Assembly: GCF_007096885.1 (NCBI RefSeq)
Contig: NZ_VJNO01000021.1
Location: 1 to 64,000, forward strand
From: Streptomyces sp. 130
GTDB lineage: Bacteria > Actinomycetota > Actinomycetes > Streptomycetales > Streptomycetaceae
DNA: 64,000 nt
Direction of reading: 5' to 3'
The translations under genes and the position numbers were made by a program. Below the pieces are notes generated by a model. The model did not search any database and was not told the origin of the DNA. It saw nothing but the letters and a program-made list of their open reading frames with translations. This document shows, piece after piece, positions 16,026 through 24,495 of this stretch (its first letter is position 1; the number at the start of each line of letters is the position of its first letter).

Positions 16026-16645
16026 TGCGCCAACAGCCCCCGCAGCCGGACCGCCCAGGGGTGGTCCGCGCCCTCGGCGAGCGTAATGGTCTCGGCCAGC
16101 CAGGCGCGCGCGTGGTCGTCCAGGACCGGCAGCGCCGCCTCGAAGTCCCGCTCGTCCTTGGGCCTTCGGGACCTGGACTTGTAGAGGAGCTGGATCTCCG
16201 GCGCGAGGTAGGGCACGCCGCCCGGCGAGACCCGGCCCAGCCGCCCCGGCGAGAGGCGGACCCGGGCGTCCCGGCGGTAGACCCAGTCGTCGCCGTCCGT
16301 GTCGTCCAGCATGAACTGGAGCCGCCACGGCTCGTCCGCCCCCGGCCGGCACCAGATGTCGTGGACACCGGCGGGCAGGGTCTCACCCGTGCGCCAGGGC
16401 CGCAGTGTGCCGGGCGGATCGGCGGCCCACCACTCCCAGCCGGACAGGACCCGCCGCGCCTCCGCCTGGTCGCGGCGCAGCAGCAGCACGTCGATGTCGC
16501 CGTGGGCCCGGTACGCGCGCCCCACCGCCAGTTCGACCGCGTAGCCTCCGGCGATCCACCAGGGGGCGCGCAGCGGGGCGAGCAGGCGGACGGCCTCGGC
16601 GAGCGGCGGCGGGTCCCAGGGGCCCCACGGGGTCTCGGTGCGCAT
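16022..16645 (-). CDS. Nucleotidyltransferase-fold protein (aminoglycoside adenylyltransferase-like)
   Basis: A 207-residue protein whose N-terminal half has WWIAGGYAVELAVGR and HGDIDVLLLRRDQ. That is the GG...DxD pattern of minimal nucleotidyltransferases such as the ANT(2'')-like group. The C-terminal half ends in a Lys/Arg-rich RPKDERDFEAALPVL helix seen in the same family. It probably transfers a nucleotide to a small molecule or is a silent relative; resistance is not established. It follows the NmrA-like gene by five bases. Confidence 0.75.
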   Translation of the reverse strand: MRTETPWGPWDPPPLAEAVRLLAPLRAPWWIAGGYAVELAVGRAYRAHGDIDVLLLRRDQAEARRVLSGWEWWAADPPGTLRPWRTGETLPAGVHDIWCRPGADEPWRLQFMLDDTDGDDWVYRRDARVRLSPGRLGRVSPGGVPYLAPEIQLLYKSRSRRPKDERDFEAALPVLDDHARAWLAETITLAEGADHPWAVRLRGLLAH

Positions 16646-16650
16646 GCCCG

Positions 16651-17580
16651 TCAGCCCTGCCGCAGCAGGTGGCGGTAGCTGTCGGGGTGGTCGCGCAGAT
16701 AGGTGGCGAGATCCGTGGCGGGGCGGCCGGTCAGTGTCGGGACGGCGTCCGAGACGGCGGCCATCTCGCCGGCCGCGATGGCCTCGTACGAGGTGACCCA
16801 GCCGGCCACCTCCCAGTCCGGGGCACCGTAGCCGGCCCGTGAGGCGTATGCCTCCTCGCGGGTCTCCGGGACATAGGTGACGGCCCGTCCGGTGGCCCGG
16901 CTCAGCTCCTCAGCCGCCTCGGCGAGCGTGAAGGCCACGGGGCCGGTCAGGTCGTAGGTGCGGCCGTCGTGCGAGGGGCCGGTCGCGTCGGTGTCCGCGA
17001 GGAGCACGGCGGTGGCGGCGTCGGCGATGTCCTCGTGGGCGACGGCGGCGACCCGGCCGTCCCCGGCGGGGCCGCGCAGCACTCCGTCGGCGCCCGTCAT
17101 GGCGGGGAGCCCGGCGAGATACCAGCTGTCGCGCAGGAAGGTGTACCGGACGTCGGCGGTCCGGATGTGCGCCTCGGTGTGCCAGTGGTCCCGAGCGAAG
17201 GTGAACGTGGCGTCGGGGGCGGCGCCCAGGAAGGAGACGTAGACGATGCGTTCGACGCCGGCCGCGACCGCCGCGTCCACCGCCGTCGTGTGCTCGCGGA
17301 CCCGGTCGGGACTCTCGTGCGCCGAGACGAGGAACAGGGTGTGCGCCCCGGCCAGGGCGCGCCGCATGGCCTCGCCGTCGCCGTAGGCGGCGGGTGGTGC
17401 GAGGTCGGCGCCGGGGAGGGCGGGCAGCCGGGACGGGTCGCGGCCGAGCAGCCGGACGGGGACGCCGGCCCGGGCCAGCCGGGTCGCGACCCGGCCGCCG
17501 AGCGCGCCGCTCGCCCCGGTGACGGCGGTGGGCGGACCGCTGGTGACGGCACCGGGGGCGGTGCCGGGGGCGGGGCTCAT
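16651..17580 (-). CDS. NmrA-like NAD(P)-binding protein
   Basis: A 309-residue atypical short-chain dehydrogenase. The Rossmann motif VTGASGALGGRVATRLARAG and the VSAHESPDRVREHTTAVDAA segment place it with NmrA/quinone-oxidoreductase-2-like proteins. No complete YxxxK catalytic pair is seen, so it may sense the NAD(P) state or act on quinones. The start ATG overlaps the stop of the upstream DUF952 gene (ATGA). Confidence 0.85.
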   Translation of the reverse strand: MSPAPGTAPGAVTSGPPTAVTGASGALGGRVATRLARAGVPVRLLGRDPSRLPALPGADLAPPAAYGDGEAMRRALAGAHTLFLVSAHESPDRVREHTTAVDAAVAAGVERIVYVSFLGAAPDATFTFARDHWHTEAHIRTADVRYTFLRDSWYLAGLPAMTGADGVLRGPAGDGRVAAVAHEDIADAATAVLLADTDATGPSHDGRTYDLTGPVAFTLAEAAEELSRATGRAVTYVPETREEAYASRAGYGAPDWEVAGWVTSYEAIAAGEMAAVSDAVPTLTGRPATDLATYLRDHPDSYRHLLRQG

Positions 17581-17933
17581 GCGGGGGTGCCCTCCTCGGA
17601 CGGCCAGGGGCGCACCTCGACGACCGCGTCGACGGGAAGCGGTCCGTAGATGTGCGGGAACTCCTCGCCGCCGGGGGAGGCCGCCTCGTACCGGACGGGT
17701 GCGGTGAGCCGGCCGGGGTCGATGACGAGCACCACGAGCTCCTGGTCGGCGGCTCCGGCCCGGCTCCCCGCGCCGTACAGCATCTCGGCCACTCCGGGGA
17801 GCTGGTGGGGCAGCGAGCAGTGGATGAAGCCCTCTTCGTGCAGGGTGCGGCCGCGGGTGGACATCTCGTACGTCCCGATCCCGCGCGCCGCCTCCCAGAG
17901 CGGTCCTTCGGTGAGGTGCAGCAGTTCGGCCAT
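17577..17933 (-). CDS. DUF952 domain protein
   Basis: A 118-residue protein matching the DUF952 pattern: a LLHLTEGPLWEAA start, an EGFIHCSLPHQL box, LVVLVIDPGRL and FPHIYGPLPVDAVVEV. The conserved histidines suggest an ADP-ribosyl/phosphotransfer-like fold, but no activity is established. It is translationally coupled to the NmrA-like gene. Confidence 0.88.
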   Translation of the reverse strand: MAELLHLTEGPLWEAARGIGTYEMSTRGRTLHEEGFIHCSLPHQLPGVAEMLYGAGSRAGAADQELVVLVIDPGRLTAPVRYEAASPGGEEFPHIYGPLPVDAVVEVRPWPSEEGTPA

Positions 17934-18014
17934 GGGGCGAGGCTAACCCCGTGACGGGCGATGAGTCCGGCCCTGTGGACAACCCCTCGCCGCGTCGGCG
18001 TGGCGCCCGGGTCC

Positions 18015-19013
18015 TCAGCCGGCCAGCAGCTTCGCCTCCGTCTCCGGGGAGAGGCCCACGGCGGGGCGGTCGGGGCGCTGGGGCACCTCGCCGCCGATCC
18101 CCCGCAGCCATGCCCAGGTGTCCGCGACCGTCTCCTCGACCGGGCGGCAGCGCAGCCCCGCCGCGAGGGCGAGCCCGACGTCGCCCTGGTGGAGGGTGTC
18201 GTACACCTCCCCCGGCGGCAGCCACACCGGCAGTTCGGTCCACGGCTCGACGCCCGCCGCGAGGATCTTCTCCGCCGGGGTCCAGCGCAGTTCGGCGTCC
18301 GAACCGGTGGCGCGCACACAGGCGTCGAGCAGTCCGCCCATGGTGGTGTGCCCCGGCCGGCTGACCAGGTTGTACGGGCCGTGCAGCCCGCGCTCCGCCG
18401 CGTCGAGCACCCATGCGGCGAGGTCGCGCGCGTCGATGTACTGGAGGTCCGTGTCCGGGGGGCCGGGGGCCAGGACCGGGCCGCCGCGGGCGATCCGGTT
18501 CAGCCACCAGGGCAGCCGGCCGATGTTCTCCCAGGGGCCGAGGATCAGGCCCGCCCGGGCGAGGAGGGCGCGGTCGCCGAAGGCGTCCTGGGCGGCGAGT
18601 TCGCCGCCGCGCTTGGCCAGGGCGTACGACTGGTCGTCACCGGCGTCCGGCGAGGCGCCCGTCACCACGGGGCCGTCCTCCGCGAGGCCGGCCGGGGCCG
18701 GGTAGTCGTAGACGGAACGGCTCGATATGTATGTGTATCGGCCGGCGCGAGTGGAGAGCAGCCGGGCCGCGTCGCGCACGGCGAGGGGCGCGCCGCTCCA
18801 GGTGTCGACCACCAGGTCCCAGGCGGGGCCGTCGGCGTCGGCGAGGGCGGCCGGGCCGCCGTCGGCGGTGCGGTCACCGATGATCTCAGCGACCCCCGGC
18901 GGGGGCGCGTGGTGGCCCCGGTGGAAGACCGTGACCTGCCAGTCGCGCGCGAGGGCCGCCTCGGTCACGGCCCGGCCGACGAACTGCGTACCGCCCAGCA
19001 TCAGAAGCCTCAT
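18015..19013 (-). CDS. NAD-dependent epimerase/dehydratase family protein
   Basis: A 332-residue extended SDR. The N-terminal LMLGGTQFVGRAVTEAAL motif binds NAD. YTYISSRSVYDYP sits where the catalytic Ser/Tyr region is expected, and a C-terminal substrate domain follows. This subgroup resembles plant CSP41-like and Streptomyces 'reductase' proteins of unknown substrate. It is monocistronic, between DUF952 and the LysR gene. Confidence 0.82.
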   Translation of the reverse strand: MRLLMLGGTQFVGRAVTEAALARDWQVTVFHRGHHAPPPGVAEIIGDRTADGGPAALADADGPAWDLVVDTWSGAPLAVRDAARLLSTRAGRYTYISSRSVYDYPAPAGLAEDGPVVTGASPDAGDDQSYALAKRGGELAAQDAFGDRALLARAGLILGPWENIGRLPWWLNRIARGGPVLAPGPPDTDLQYIDARDLAAWVLDAAERGLHGPYNLVSRPGHTTMGGLLDACVRATGSDAELRWTPAEKILAAGVEPWTELPVWLPPGEVYDTLHQGDVGLALAAGLRCRPVEETVADTWAWLRGIGGEVPQRPDRPAVGLSPETEAKLLAG

Positions 19014-19115
19014 ACCTCCGACTCTGCCCTGTCGCGGCCCGGTCCGGAACGGCCCACGCTCTCGGCTGAATCGCCCGGAATCGGGAACTCCCCCGGTCCG
19101 GGCCCGCCCCGGGCC

Positions 19116-20060
19116 TCAGGAGCGGGCGAGCGGGCTGCGATGGCGCAGCAGCCACTGGTGGTATCCGGCCACCCGCCGCGCCGCGTCCCGGTAGGCGGCC
19201 TCCAGTTCCGCGTAGACGGCGGTCATGTCCGCGCCGGGCCGGGAGACCAGGATCAGCCGGACCGCGAGCGGGTCGTCGCGCAGCGGGCGGATCGCCATGT
19301 CGTCGCGGGGGCCCGAGGTCGGCTGGCAGGGGGCCACCGCTTCGCCGAGGACGACGAGGGAGGCGGCGGTCAGGTAGTCGCCGTGCAGGATCACCGGGGC
19401 CAGCCCGGCTTCGCTGAACATCCGGCGCAGGCCGTCCCATTCACCGTCCACCGTGGGGTCGACCATCCACCGGTCGGCGGCCAGGTCCGCCAGGTCGACC
19501 ACGGGCAGCGCGGCGGCCGGGTGGTCGCGGGCCATGGAGACGAACTGCGGTTCGCGGTCCACGAGGACCCGCTGCTCCAGCCCGTCCGGAACGGCGAGCG
19601 GGCAGCCCTCCACCTCGTGCACGAAGGCCACGTCGAGCCGTCCGGCGTCGACCGCGCGCAGCAGGGCGCGGGCGGAGACGTCGACCCGTAGCGAGATGTC
19701 GGTCCCGGGCAGCCTCTGCCGCAGGCGGCGCAGCCAGCCGCCGATGACCCGGCTGGCGGTGCAGCCGATGCGCAGCCGGGGCCCTTCGGCGGCGGCGGCC
19801 TCCGCCAGCGCGTCGCTGACCAGGGCGCTCATGCCGTCGACCAGGGGGCGGGCGCGGCTGAGGACGGCGCGGCCGAGGAGGGTGGGGCGGCAGCCGGTGC
19901 GTTCGCGGCTGAAGAGTTCGGCGCCGAGCGCGTTCTCGATCCGGCGCAGCTGGGTGGTGAGCGCGGGCTGGCTCACGCCCAGGGTGCGGGCCGCCCGGTG
20001 CAGGCTGCCGGTGTCGGCGATGGCGCACAGCGCCCTGAGGTGTCTCACCTCAAGCTCCAT
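19116..20060 (-). CDS. LysR-type regulator divergent from snapalysin
   Basis: A 314-residue LysR-type protein. The N-terminal winged helix reads LEVRHLRALCAIADTGSLHR ... SQPALTTQLRRIE, and a two-lobed effector domain follows. It is adjacent to and divergent from a small neutral protease gene, the classical snpR/mprR-snpA arrangement in which the LysR protein activates the protease. A GGTGATA-N9-TATCACC palindrome between them fits a T-N11-A operator. Confidence 0.9.
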   Translation of the reverse strand: MELEVRHLRALCAIADTGSLHRAARTLGVSQPALTTQLRRIENALGAELFSRERTGCRPTLLGRAVLSRARPLVDGMSALVSDALAEAAAAEGPRLRIGCTASRVIGGWLRRLRQRLPGTDISLRVDVSARALLRAVDAGRLDVAFVHEVEGCPLAVPDGLEQRVLVDREPQFVSMARDHPAAALPVVDLADLAADRWMVDPTVDGEWDGLRRMFSEAGLAPVILHGDYLTAASLVVLGEAVAPCQPTSGPRDDMAIRPLRDDPLAVRLILVSRPGADMTAVYAELEAAYRDAARRVAGYHQWLLRHRSPLARS

Positions 20061-20179
20061 GGTGCCGAGGTTAGGGCGAGCGGGCGAGCCGCACCATGGG
20101 CCGTAACCCGGGCAAACGCGGGTGATTCAGCGGGCGTTGAGCGTGCGGACGGCGGGTGTGCACAGGACGTCCACACGCT

Positions 20180-20202
20180 GGTGATAGGGCCGCGTTATCA
20201 CC
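20180..20202. promoter_or_regulatory. LysR operator candidate in the LysR/snapalysin gap
   Basis: Perfect inverted repeat GGTGATA / TATCACC separated by 9 bases (ATA-N9-TAT), midway between the divergent genes. A second inverted repeat, CCGTCCGA / TCGGACGG (20267-20291), lies in the protease leader. Confidence 0.6.
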
Positions 20203-20317
20203 GGCTGACATCATCCGCGCGGGCCCCGCTTCCCCGACACTCTCTCCGTACCGCCCCCGTCCGAGTCCGATCATCGGACGGGTTCCTCTGACAGGTAACT
20301 GGTAGGAGACCCCCCAC

Positions 20318-20974
20318 ATGAGACACCCCAGGACCGTCATGTCGGCCGTGCTCGGACTCGGCCTCACCGTCGCCGCGCTGGGCGCGGGACCGGCGATCGC
20401 CGCTCCGGAGGCGGCCGCCACGGCCGCGCACGTGGCGTACTCGGCCAAGTCCGCCTCGCACGAGGACGCCGCCGCCAACAAGGCGTTCTTCGAAGCGGTC
20501 GCGAAGTCGGTGGCCGAGAAGCGGGCGGCCAACCCCGGCGTCCAGGCCGTCACCATCGTCTACAGCGCCGCCAACGCCCCGAGCTTCCGCACCCAGATAG
20601 CCAACAGCGCCTCGATCTGGAACAGCTCGGTCTCCAACGTCCGGCTCCAGGAGGGCTCGAACCCCGACTTCGCGTACTACGAGGGGAACGACTCCCGCGG
20701 CTCGTACGCCAGCACCGACGGCCACGGCAACGGCTACATCTTCCTGGACTACACGCAGAACCGGCAGTACAACTCGACCCGGGTCACCGCCCACGAGACC
20801 GGGCACGTCCTCGGTCTGCCGGACCACTACTCGGGGCCGTGCAGCGAGCTGATGTCGGGCGGCGGCCCCGGCACGTCCTGCACCAACCCGTATCCGAACG
20901 CCAGTGAGCGCAGCCAGGTGAACTACCTGTGGCAGTACGGCTTCGCGGCCACGCTGACCAAGGCCGGTTCCTGA
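20318..20974 (+). CDS. snpA: Snapalysin (M7 small neutral metalloprotease)
   Basis: A 218-residue preproprotease. A signal peptide ends near APAIAA-type residues 28-30, a short propeptide follows, and then the M7 catalytic domain. The zinc motif is HETGHVLGLPDHYSGPCSELM: HExxHxxGxxD, where Asp is the third ligand typical of this family. A cysteine pair flanks the loop after it. It digests milk-type proteins extracellularly. The start has a GGTAGGAGA ribosome site. It is probably activated by the divergent LysR protein. Confidence 0.93.
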   Translation: MRHPRTVMSAVLGLGLTVAALGAGPAIAAPEAAATAAHVAYSAKSASHEDAAANKAFFEAVAKSVAEKRAANPGVQAVTIVYSAANAPSFRTQIANSASIWNSSVSNVRLQEGSNPDFAYYEGNDSRGSYASTDGHGNGYIFLDYTQNRQYNSTRVTAHETGHVLGLPDHYSGPCSELMSGGGPGTSCTNPYPNASERSQVNYLWQYGFAATLTKAGS

Positions 20975-20990
20975 CCGTCCCCGCTCGCTC

Positions 20991-21025
20991 CGACGGGCCG
21001 CCTCGCAGGACGGGGCGGCCCGTCG
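20991..21025 (+). terminator. Snapalysin terminator
   Basis: Perfect 12-bp stem CGACGGGCCGCC / GGCGGCCCGTCG with an 11-base loop, 17 bases after the stop. Confidence 0.8.
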
Positions 21026-21046
21026 CCGTGCCGGGTGCGGCGGCCG

Positions 21047-21409
21047 TCAGCCGGTGCCGCCGTATTCGGTACGGACCAGGGTCAGCAGTTCGTCCACCGT
21101 GAGGCCCAGGCCCTTTGCCTCGGCGACGGTCTCGCGGACCCGTTCGAGGAGGCGGGCGCGGTGCGGGGACGCGCCGTCCGCGATGGCCGCGCCCCGGCCC
21201 CGGCGCAGCTCGATCAGGCCTTCCTCGCGCAGCCGCTGGTAGCCCCGCAGCACCGTGTGCACGTTGACGCCGAGCGACTCGGCCAGGACCCGGGCCGCGG
21301 GCAGCCGTTCGCCCGGGCCCGCCGCGCCGTCGGCCACGGCGCGCCGCACGCAGGCGGCGATCTGGTCGCCGAGCGGCACGGTGGAGGTGGGGTCGACCCG
21401 GAAGAGCAT
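21047..21409 (-). CDS. GntR-family regulator, YtrA type
   Basis: A 120-residue repressor with a GntR winged helix (IAACVRRAVADGAAGPGERL, NVHTVLRGYQRLREEGLIE) and only a short C-terminal dimerisation tail. That length and layout define the YtrA subgroup. It lies two bases downstream of the DUF1648 membrane gene and is surely co-transcribed. The operon's promoter region has a TTGTTC...GAACAA palindrome that it may bind. YtrA proteins usually control small membrane or ABC modules. Confidence 0.88.
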   Translation of the reverse strand: MLFRVDPTSTVPLGDQIAACVRRAVADGAAGPGERLPAARVLAESLGVNVHTVLRGYQRLREEGLIELRRGRGAAIADGASPHRARLLERVRETVAEAKGLGLTVDELLTLVRTEYGGTG

Positions 21410-21411
21410 GG

Positions 21412-22395
21412 TCAGTGGTCCGTTCGGCGCTGGTCGATCAGGGTGTTGAGGAGCGCGGCCCCGGTCGCCGAGTCGTCCACGGTCACCGCGAAGTCGCGGC
21501 CGTTCGTCAGCCGGGCCACGATGCCCTCCCCGGACCGGATCATGACACCGCTGCGCCCGGGCCGGACGCGGTACCCCCAGCCGCCGTACTCGGCGAACGG
21601 GCTGATGTCACGGCTGGCCGCGGCCTCTATCCGCTCCAGCGGGACGCGGACGCGCGGCCAGGGCAGCAGCCCGGAGACGGTGATCCCGCGCCGGTCCACG
21701 GTGACGTACGGGCGGGCGAAGCTCGCGATGAGCAGCCCGAGGACGAGGGGCAGCACGGCGAAGGGCCAACTGGCCGTGAACAGCATGGCGACACCGGTCC
21801 CGATGACCAGGAGCGCGGTGAGCGGCAGCCACCAGGACCCGGCGCCCCGGCCCCACCCGGCGACCTCCCCGGCGCCCAGCGCGATGCGCGCGCCGCCCGC
21901 CTCGGGCCCGTCGTCGGCGACCGGTTCGGGGACGGGCGTCAGCATCGCCGCGAGGTATCCGAGCCCGAAGGCGACGACGCCCGCCCCGAAGGCCGCGGCC
22001 ATGTGCCACATGGGGAAGTGGATGCCCTGCCCCCGGCCCTGCGCGTCCTCGACCGCGTCCACGTTGATGAGGAGGACGGCCCCCATGAGGTAGCCGATGA
22101 AGGCGGCGAAGGCGTACCCGAAGGCGACCAGCGTGCGATGTGCCGTGCCCGCGAACTTCCCGAACCCGGCCATCAGCGTCCACAGGAGACCGGTGCCGAG
22201 CAGTACGAGCGTGGTGACGACCAGGTACGAGGTCTGGCCGGCGTAGTCGTCCACCCGGCCGTTGCCCACGAAGTGGCTGGCCAGCTGCGCGGGCAGCCGG
22301 TCGCGGCGGGTGGCGAAGAGCAGCAGGTCGACGGCGAGCGCGAGCAGGAACGGCAGGGCGGTGAGCACCACACGGCCGATGGTCTTCCGGTTCAT
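21412..22395 (-). CDS. DUF1648 multi-pass membrane protein
   Basis: A 327-residue membrane protein with a GGGAGGTTTTG ribosome site before ATG 22395. Early residues (LPFLLALAVDLLLFATRRDRLPAQLASHF) show the DUF1648 pattern, a helix followed by a 'P-x-H-F' loop. Five or six membrane segments follow, then a C-terminal PH-like cytosolic part (VTVDRRGITVSGLLPWPRV). It is co-transcribed with a YtrA-type GntR regulator, a pairing common in actinobacteria. Function unknown. Confidence 0.82.
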   Translation of the reverse strand: MNRKTIGRVVLTALPFLLALAVDLLLFATRRDRLPAQLASHFVGNGRVDDYAGQTSYLVVTTLVLLGTGLLWTLMAGFGKFAGTAHRTLVAFGYAFAAFIGYLMGAVLLINVDAVEDAQGRGQGIHFPMWHMAAAFGAGVVAFGLGYLAAMLTPVPEPVADDGPEAGGARIALGAGEVAGWGRGAGSWWLPLTALLVIGTGVAMLFTASWPFAVLPLVLGLLIASFARPYVTVDRRGITVSGLLPWPRVRVPLERIEAAASRDISPFAEYGGWGYRVRPGRSGVMIRSGEGIVARLTNGRDFAVTVDDSATGAALLNTLIDQRRTDH

Positions 22396-22406
22396 CAAAA
22401 CCTCCC

Positions 22407-22429
22407 TTGTTCGCATGTTAGTAGAACAA
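22407..22429 (-). promoter_or_regulatory. Operator-like palindrome upstream of the DUF1648-GntR operon
   Basis: TTGTTC / GAACAA with 11 bases between, immediately upstream of the ribosome site. A likely target of the YtrA-type regulator encoded by the same operon. Confidence 0.5.
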
Positions 22430-22430
22430 T

Positions 22431-22490
22431 GGAGGTGACGGCAACGGAGGCGACGGCAAGGAAGGTGACGGCAATGGAGGTGTCGGCCGT
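22431..22490. repeat. Four tandem 15-bp units upstream of the DUF1648 operon
   Basis: Units read GGAGGTGACGGCAAC, GGAGGCGACGGCAAG, GAAGGTGACGGCAAT and GGAGGTGTCGGCCGT. They lie just upstream of the TTGTTC palindrome, where the -35 region of the minus-strand promoter would fall. Confidence 0.75.
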
Positions 22491-22544
22491 GAAGCAGGCG
22501 CACAGGTAGGGCGGCGGGGCGGGCCGGCGGCCCTGCCCGGACGG

Positions 22545-23225
22545 TCAGGCGGTTTCGAGCGGGAACGCTCCCCGGTGGCCCGTACCGGCGCCCTCGGCCG
22601 GCCGGGGTTCGAACTCCCGGCAGCTCCAGACCTCCTGGACGAAGCCGGTCCGCCGCTCCCACAGCCCGAGCACGTCCTGCTCCCCGGCCGTGCCCCGGTA
22701 TTCCTCCTTGGCGCCCCGGAAACAGGCGAGCCCACCGGAGAGACCGCGGCCGGGCGCCCGGTCCGGGGCCGGGAAGTAGTCGGAGAACGCGCAGGCTATG
22801 CAGGTCCGCAGGCGGACTCCGGGCGGCAGCTCCCGCTGGATCGTCGCCAGCGCGGACCCGAAGTCGCTCTCGGCCCGCTGCGAACCGAAGGCGGCCCCGC
22901 CGAACCGGAGTTCCAGGTAGAGATACGGGTCGGGCCTGCGGAGGGACAGCAGGCAGCTGAGGGTCGCCTGCCGCTCCGCCCCCTCCGCCATGACGGGGAA
23001 CGGCAGGTCCCACTCCAGGACGCAGTCACCCAGGGCGCCGTCCGTCAGCGCGAAAAGCTCCCGCTCCGCCGGTCCGGCCGCCACCGGGCGCAGGCCGTCG
23101 AAGCTGCCGCCCTCGAAGTCCACGCCCCGCACGCGGAGGCGGAGTTGCTGCCCGTCGGTGGTGAGGATGACGGCGTCCGATCCCTGCCGGTCCCGGTACC
23201 ACCCTGCCCACGACTCATCTGTCAT
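22545..23225 (-). CDS. Conserved hypothetical protein (DUF6304-like)
   Basis: A 226-residue soluble protein without signal peptide or membrane helix. Beta-rich stretches (AVILTTDGQQLRLRVRGVDF, LYLELRFGGAAF) and a cluster of cysteines (RTCIACAFSDY, LACFRG) are the visible landmarks. It resembles proteins that I remember as DUF6304 in Streptomyces, but I cannot confirm that. It is monocistronic and divergent from nothing obvious. No function is assigned. Confidence 0.72.
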   Translation of the reverse strand: MTDESWAGWYRDRQGSDAVILTTDGQQLRLRVRGVDFEGGSFDGLRPVAAGPAERELFALTDGALGDCVLEWDLPFPVMAEGAERQATLSCLLSLRRPDPYLYLELRFGGAAFGSQRAESDFGSALATIQRELPPGVRLRTCIACAFSDYFPAPDRAPGRGLSGGLACFRGAKEEYRGTAGEQDVLGLWERRTGFVQEVWSCREFEPRPAEGAGTGHRGAFPLETA

Positions 23226-23321
23226 GAGCAGGGACTGTAGCCCCTGCCTCCGACGCCTCCCCTGCCGCCCTCCGGTTGGCCGGGGCCGCCCCTCGGCACC
23301 TCCTTACGGCCGGTGGCTCCG

Positions 23322-24365
23322 TCAGTGCTGCCGGCGCGTCACGAACTCGGCCAGGGCCAGCAGATCGCCCGCCGCCGAGAGGTCCGGGACCGCCCTGGAC
23401 AGATGGTGCACGGCCCGCGCCATGCGGTCCGCCGCGCAGCTCTGCGCCCAGTCCCGGCCGCCCGCCCGGTCCACCGCGTCGGCGGCCCGGCTCACCTCGG
23501 CGCGGGTGCTCATCGCGCCCCGGTACAGCTCGGCGAGCTCCGCCGCGGCCGGCCCGCCCGCGGTGAGCGCCGCCACCACGGGCAACGACTTCTTGTGGGC
23601 GCTGAGATCCGCGCCGACCGGCTTTCCGGTCTGGGCCGGGTCGCCCCAGATGCCGATCAGGTCGTCGATCAGCTGGAAGGCGAGGCCCGCCTCCCGGCCG
23701 AAGCCGTCCATGGCCCGGACGGCCCGCTCGTCGGCGCCCGCGTAGAGCGCGCCCAGGGCGCAGGCACAGCCGAGCAGCGCGCCGGTCTTCGCCGTCGCCA
23801 TGGTCAGGCACTCGTCCAGCGACACCTGGTCCGGGTCCCGCTCCTCGAAGGCGCAGTCGGCCTGCTGGCCCGCGCAGAGCTCGATGACGCAGGTCGAGAG
23901 CCGGGCCGACGCGGCGGGCGACATCGCCCTGCCGTCCTCGGCGAGCAGCCGCTGGGCGAGGGCCAGCATCGCGTCGCCGGCGATGACGGCGTCCGGCACA
24001 CCGAACACCGTCCAGGCGGTGGCCCGGTGGCGGCGGGTGTGGTCCTCGTCGATGACGTCGTCGTGGAGCAGGGTGAAGTTGTGGACGAGCTCGACGGCGA
24101 CGGCGGCCCGGACGGCCTGTTCGGGATCGCCGCCCAGTGCGCGGGTGGCCGCCAGGACGAGCGCCGGTCTGATCGCCTTGCCCGCGCCGCCCGCCGCCGG
24201 GCTGCCGTCGGCGTGCTGCCAGCCGAAGTGGTACATCGCGACCCGCCGGATCGAGCCGGGCAGGGAGGCGACCGCCGCCCGCAGGTGCGGGTCCACGAGG
24301 GTCCGGGTGTACTCAAGGAGCGCCGCGGCCTCGTTGCCCTCGGTCGCGGCGTCTGTTCGGGTCAT
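23322..24365 (-). CDS. Polyprenyl diphosphate synthase, probable encapsulin cargo
   Basis: A 347-residue trans-isoprenyl diphosphate synthase that condenses isopentenyl units. The first aspartate motif is LLHDDVIDEDHTRR (DDVID at 102-106) and the second QLIDDLIGIWGDPAQTGKP; the KAIRPALVL substrate motif is near 63. It lies 130 bases downstream of a family 2B encapsulin shell gene on the same strand. Polyprenyl transferases are a known cargo class of these shells, so encapsulation is likely. ATG 24365 is weakly supported; TTG 24371 has better spacing to AGGGGTGA. An open frame to 24533 would add a Pro/Gly/Arg-rich tail but needs a GTG inside the shell gene. Chain length is unknown. Confidence 0.88.
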   Translation of the reverse strand: MTRTDAATEGNEAAALLEYTRTLVDPHLRAAVASLPGSIRRVAMYHFGWQHADGSPAAGGAGKAIRPALVLAATRALGGDPEQAVRAAVAVELVHNFTLLHDDVIDEDHTRRHRATAWTVFGVPDAVIAGDAMLALAQRLLAEDGRAMSPAASARLSTCVIELCAGQQADCAFEERDPDQVSLDECLTMATAKTGALLGCACALGALYAGADERAVRAMDGFGREAGLAFQLIDDLIGIWGDPAQTGKPVGADLSAHKKSLPVVAALTAGGPAAAELAELYRGAMSTRAEVSRAADAVDRAGGRDWAQSCAADRMARAVHHLSRAVPDLSAAGDLLALAEFVTRRQH

Positions 24366-24393
24366 GGTCAATCGGTCACCCCTGTCGTTGCCG

Positions 24394-24429
24394 CCCCGGC
24401 CCCGGCCGCTGTCGCGGCCGGGGCCGGGG
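24394..24429 (-). other. 16-bp perfect stem-loop before the polyprenyl synthase gene
   Basis: CCCCGGCCCCGGCCGC / GCGGCCGGGGCCGGGG with a 4-base loop (TGTC on the plus strand). It ends 28 bases from the synthase start codon and could attenuate read-through or shield the start. Confidence 0.8.
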
Positions 24430-24461
24430 GCGTGGGTGGTTGCTGGGAGCGCGGGCGGGCG

Positions 24462-24489
24462 GGGCCCGGGCCGTGAAAGGCCCGGGCCC
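24462..24489 (-). terminator. 11-bp perfect stem-loop after the encapsulin gene
   Basis: GGGCCCGGGCC / GGCCCGGGCCC with a 6-base loop, starting seven bases past the encapsulin stop. It acts as a terminator or a processing/attenuation hairpin, keeping shell mRNA in excess over cargo mRNA. Confidence 0.75.
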
Positions 24490-24495
24490 GGTGGC

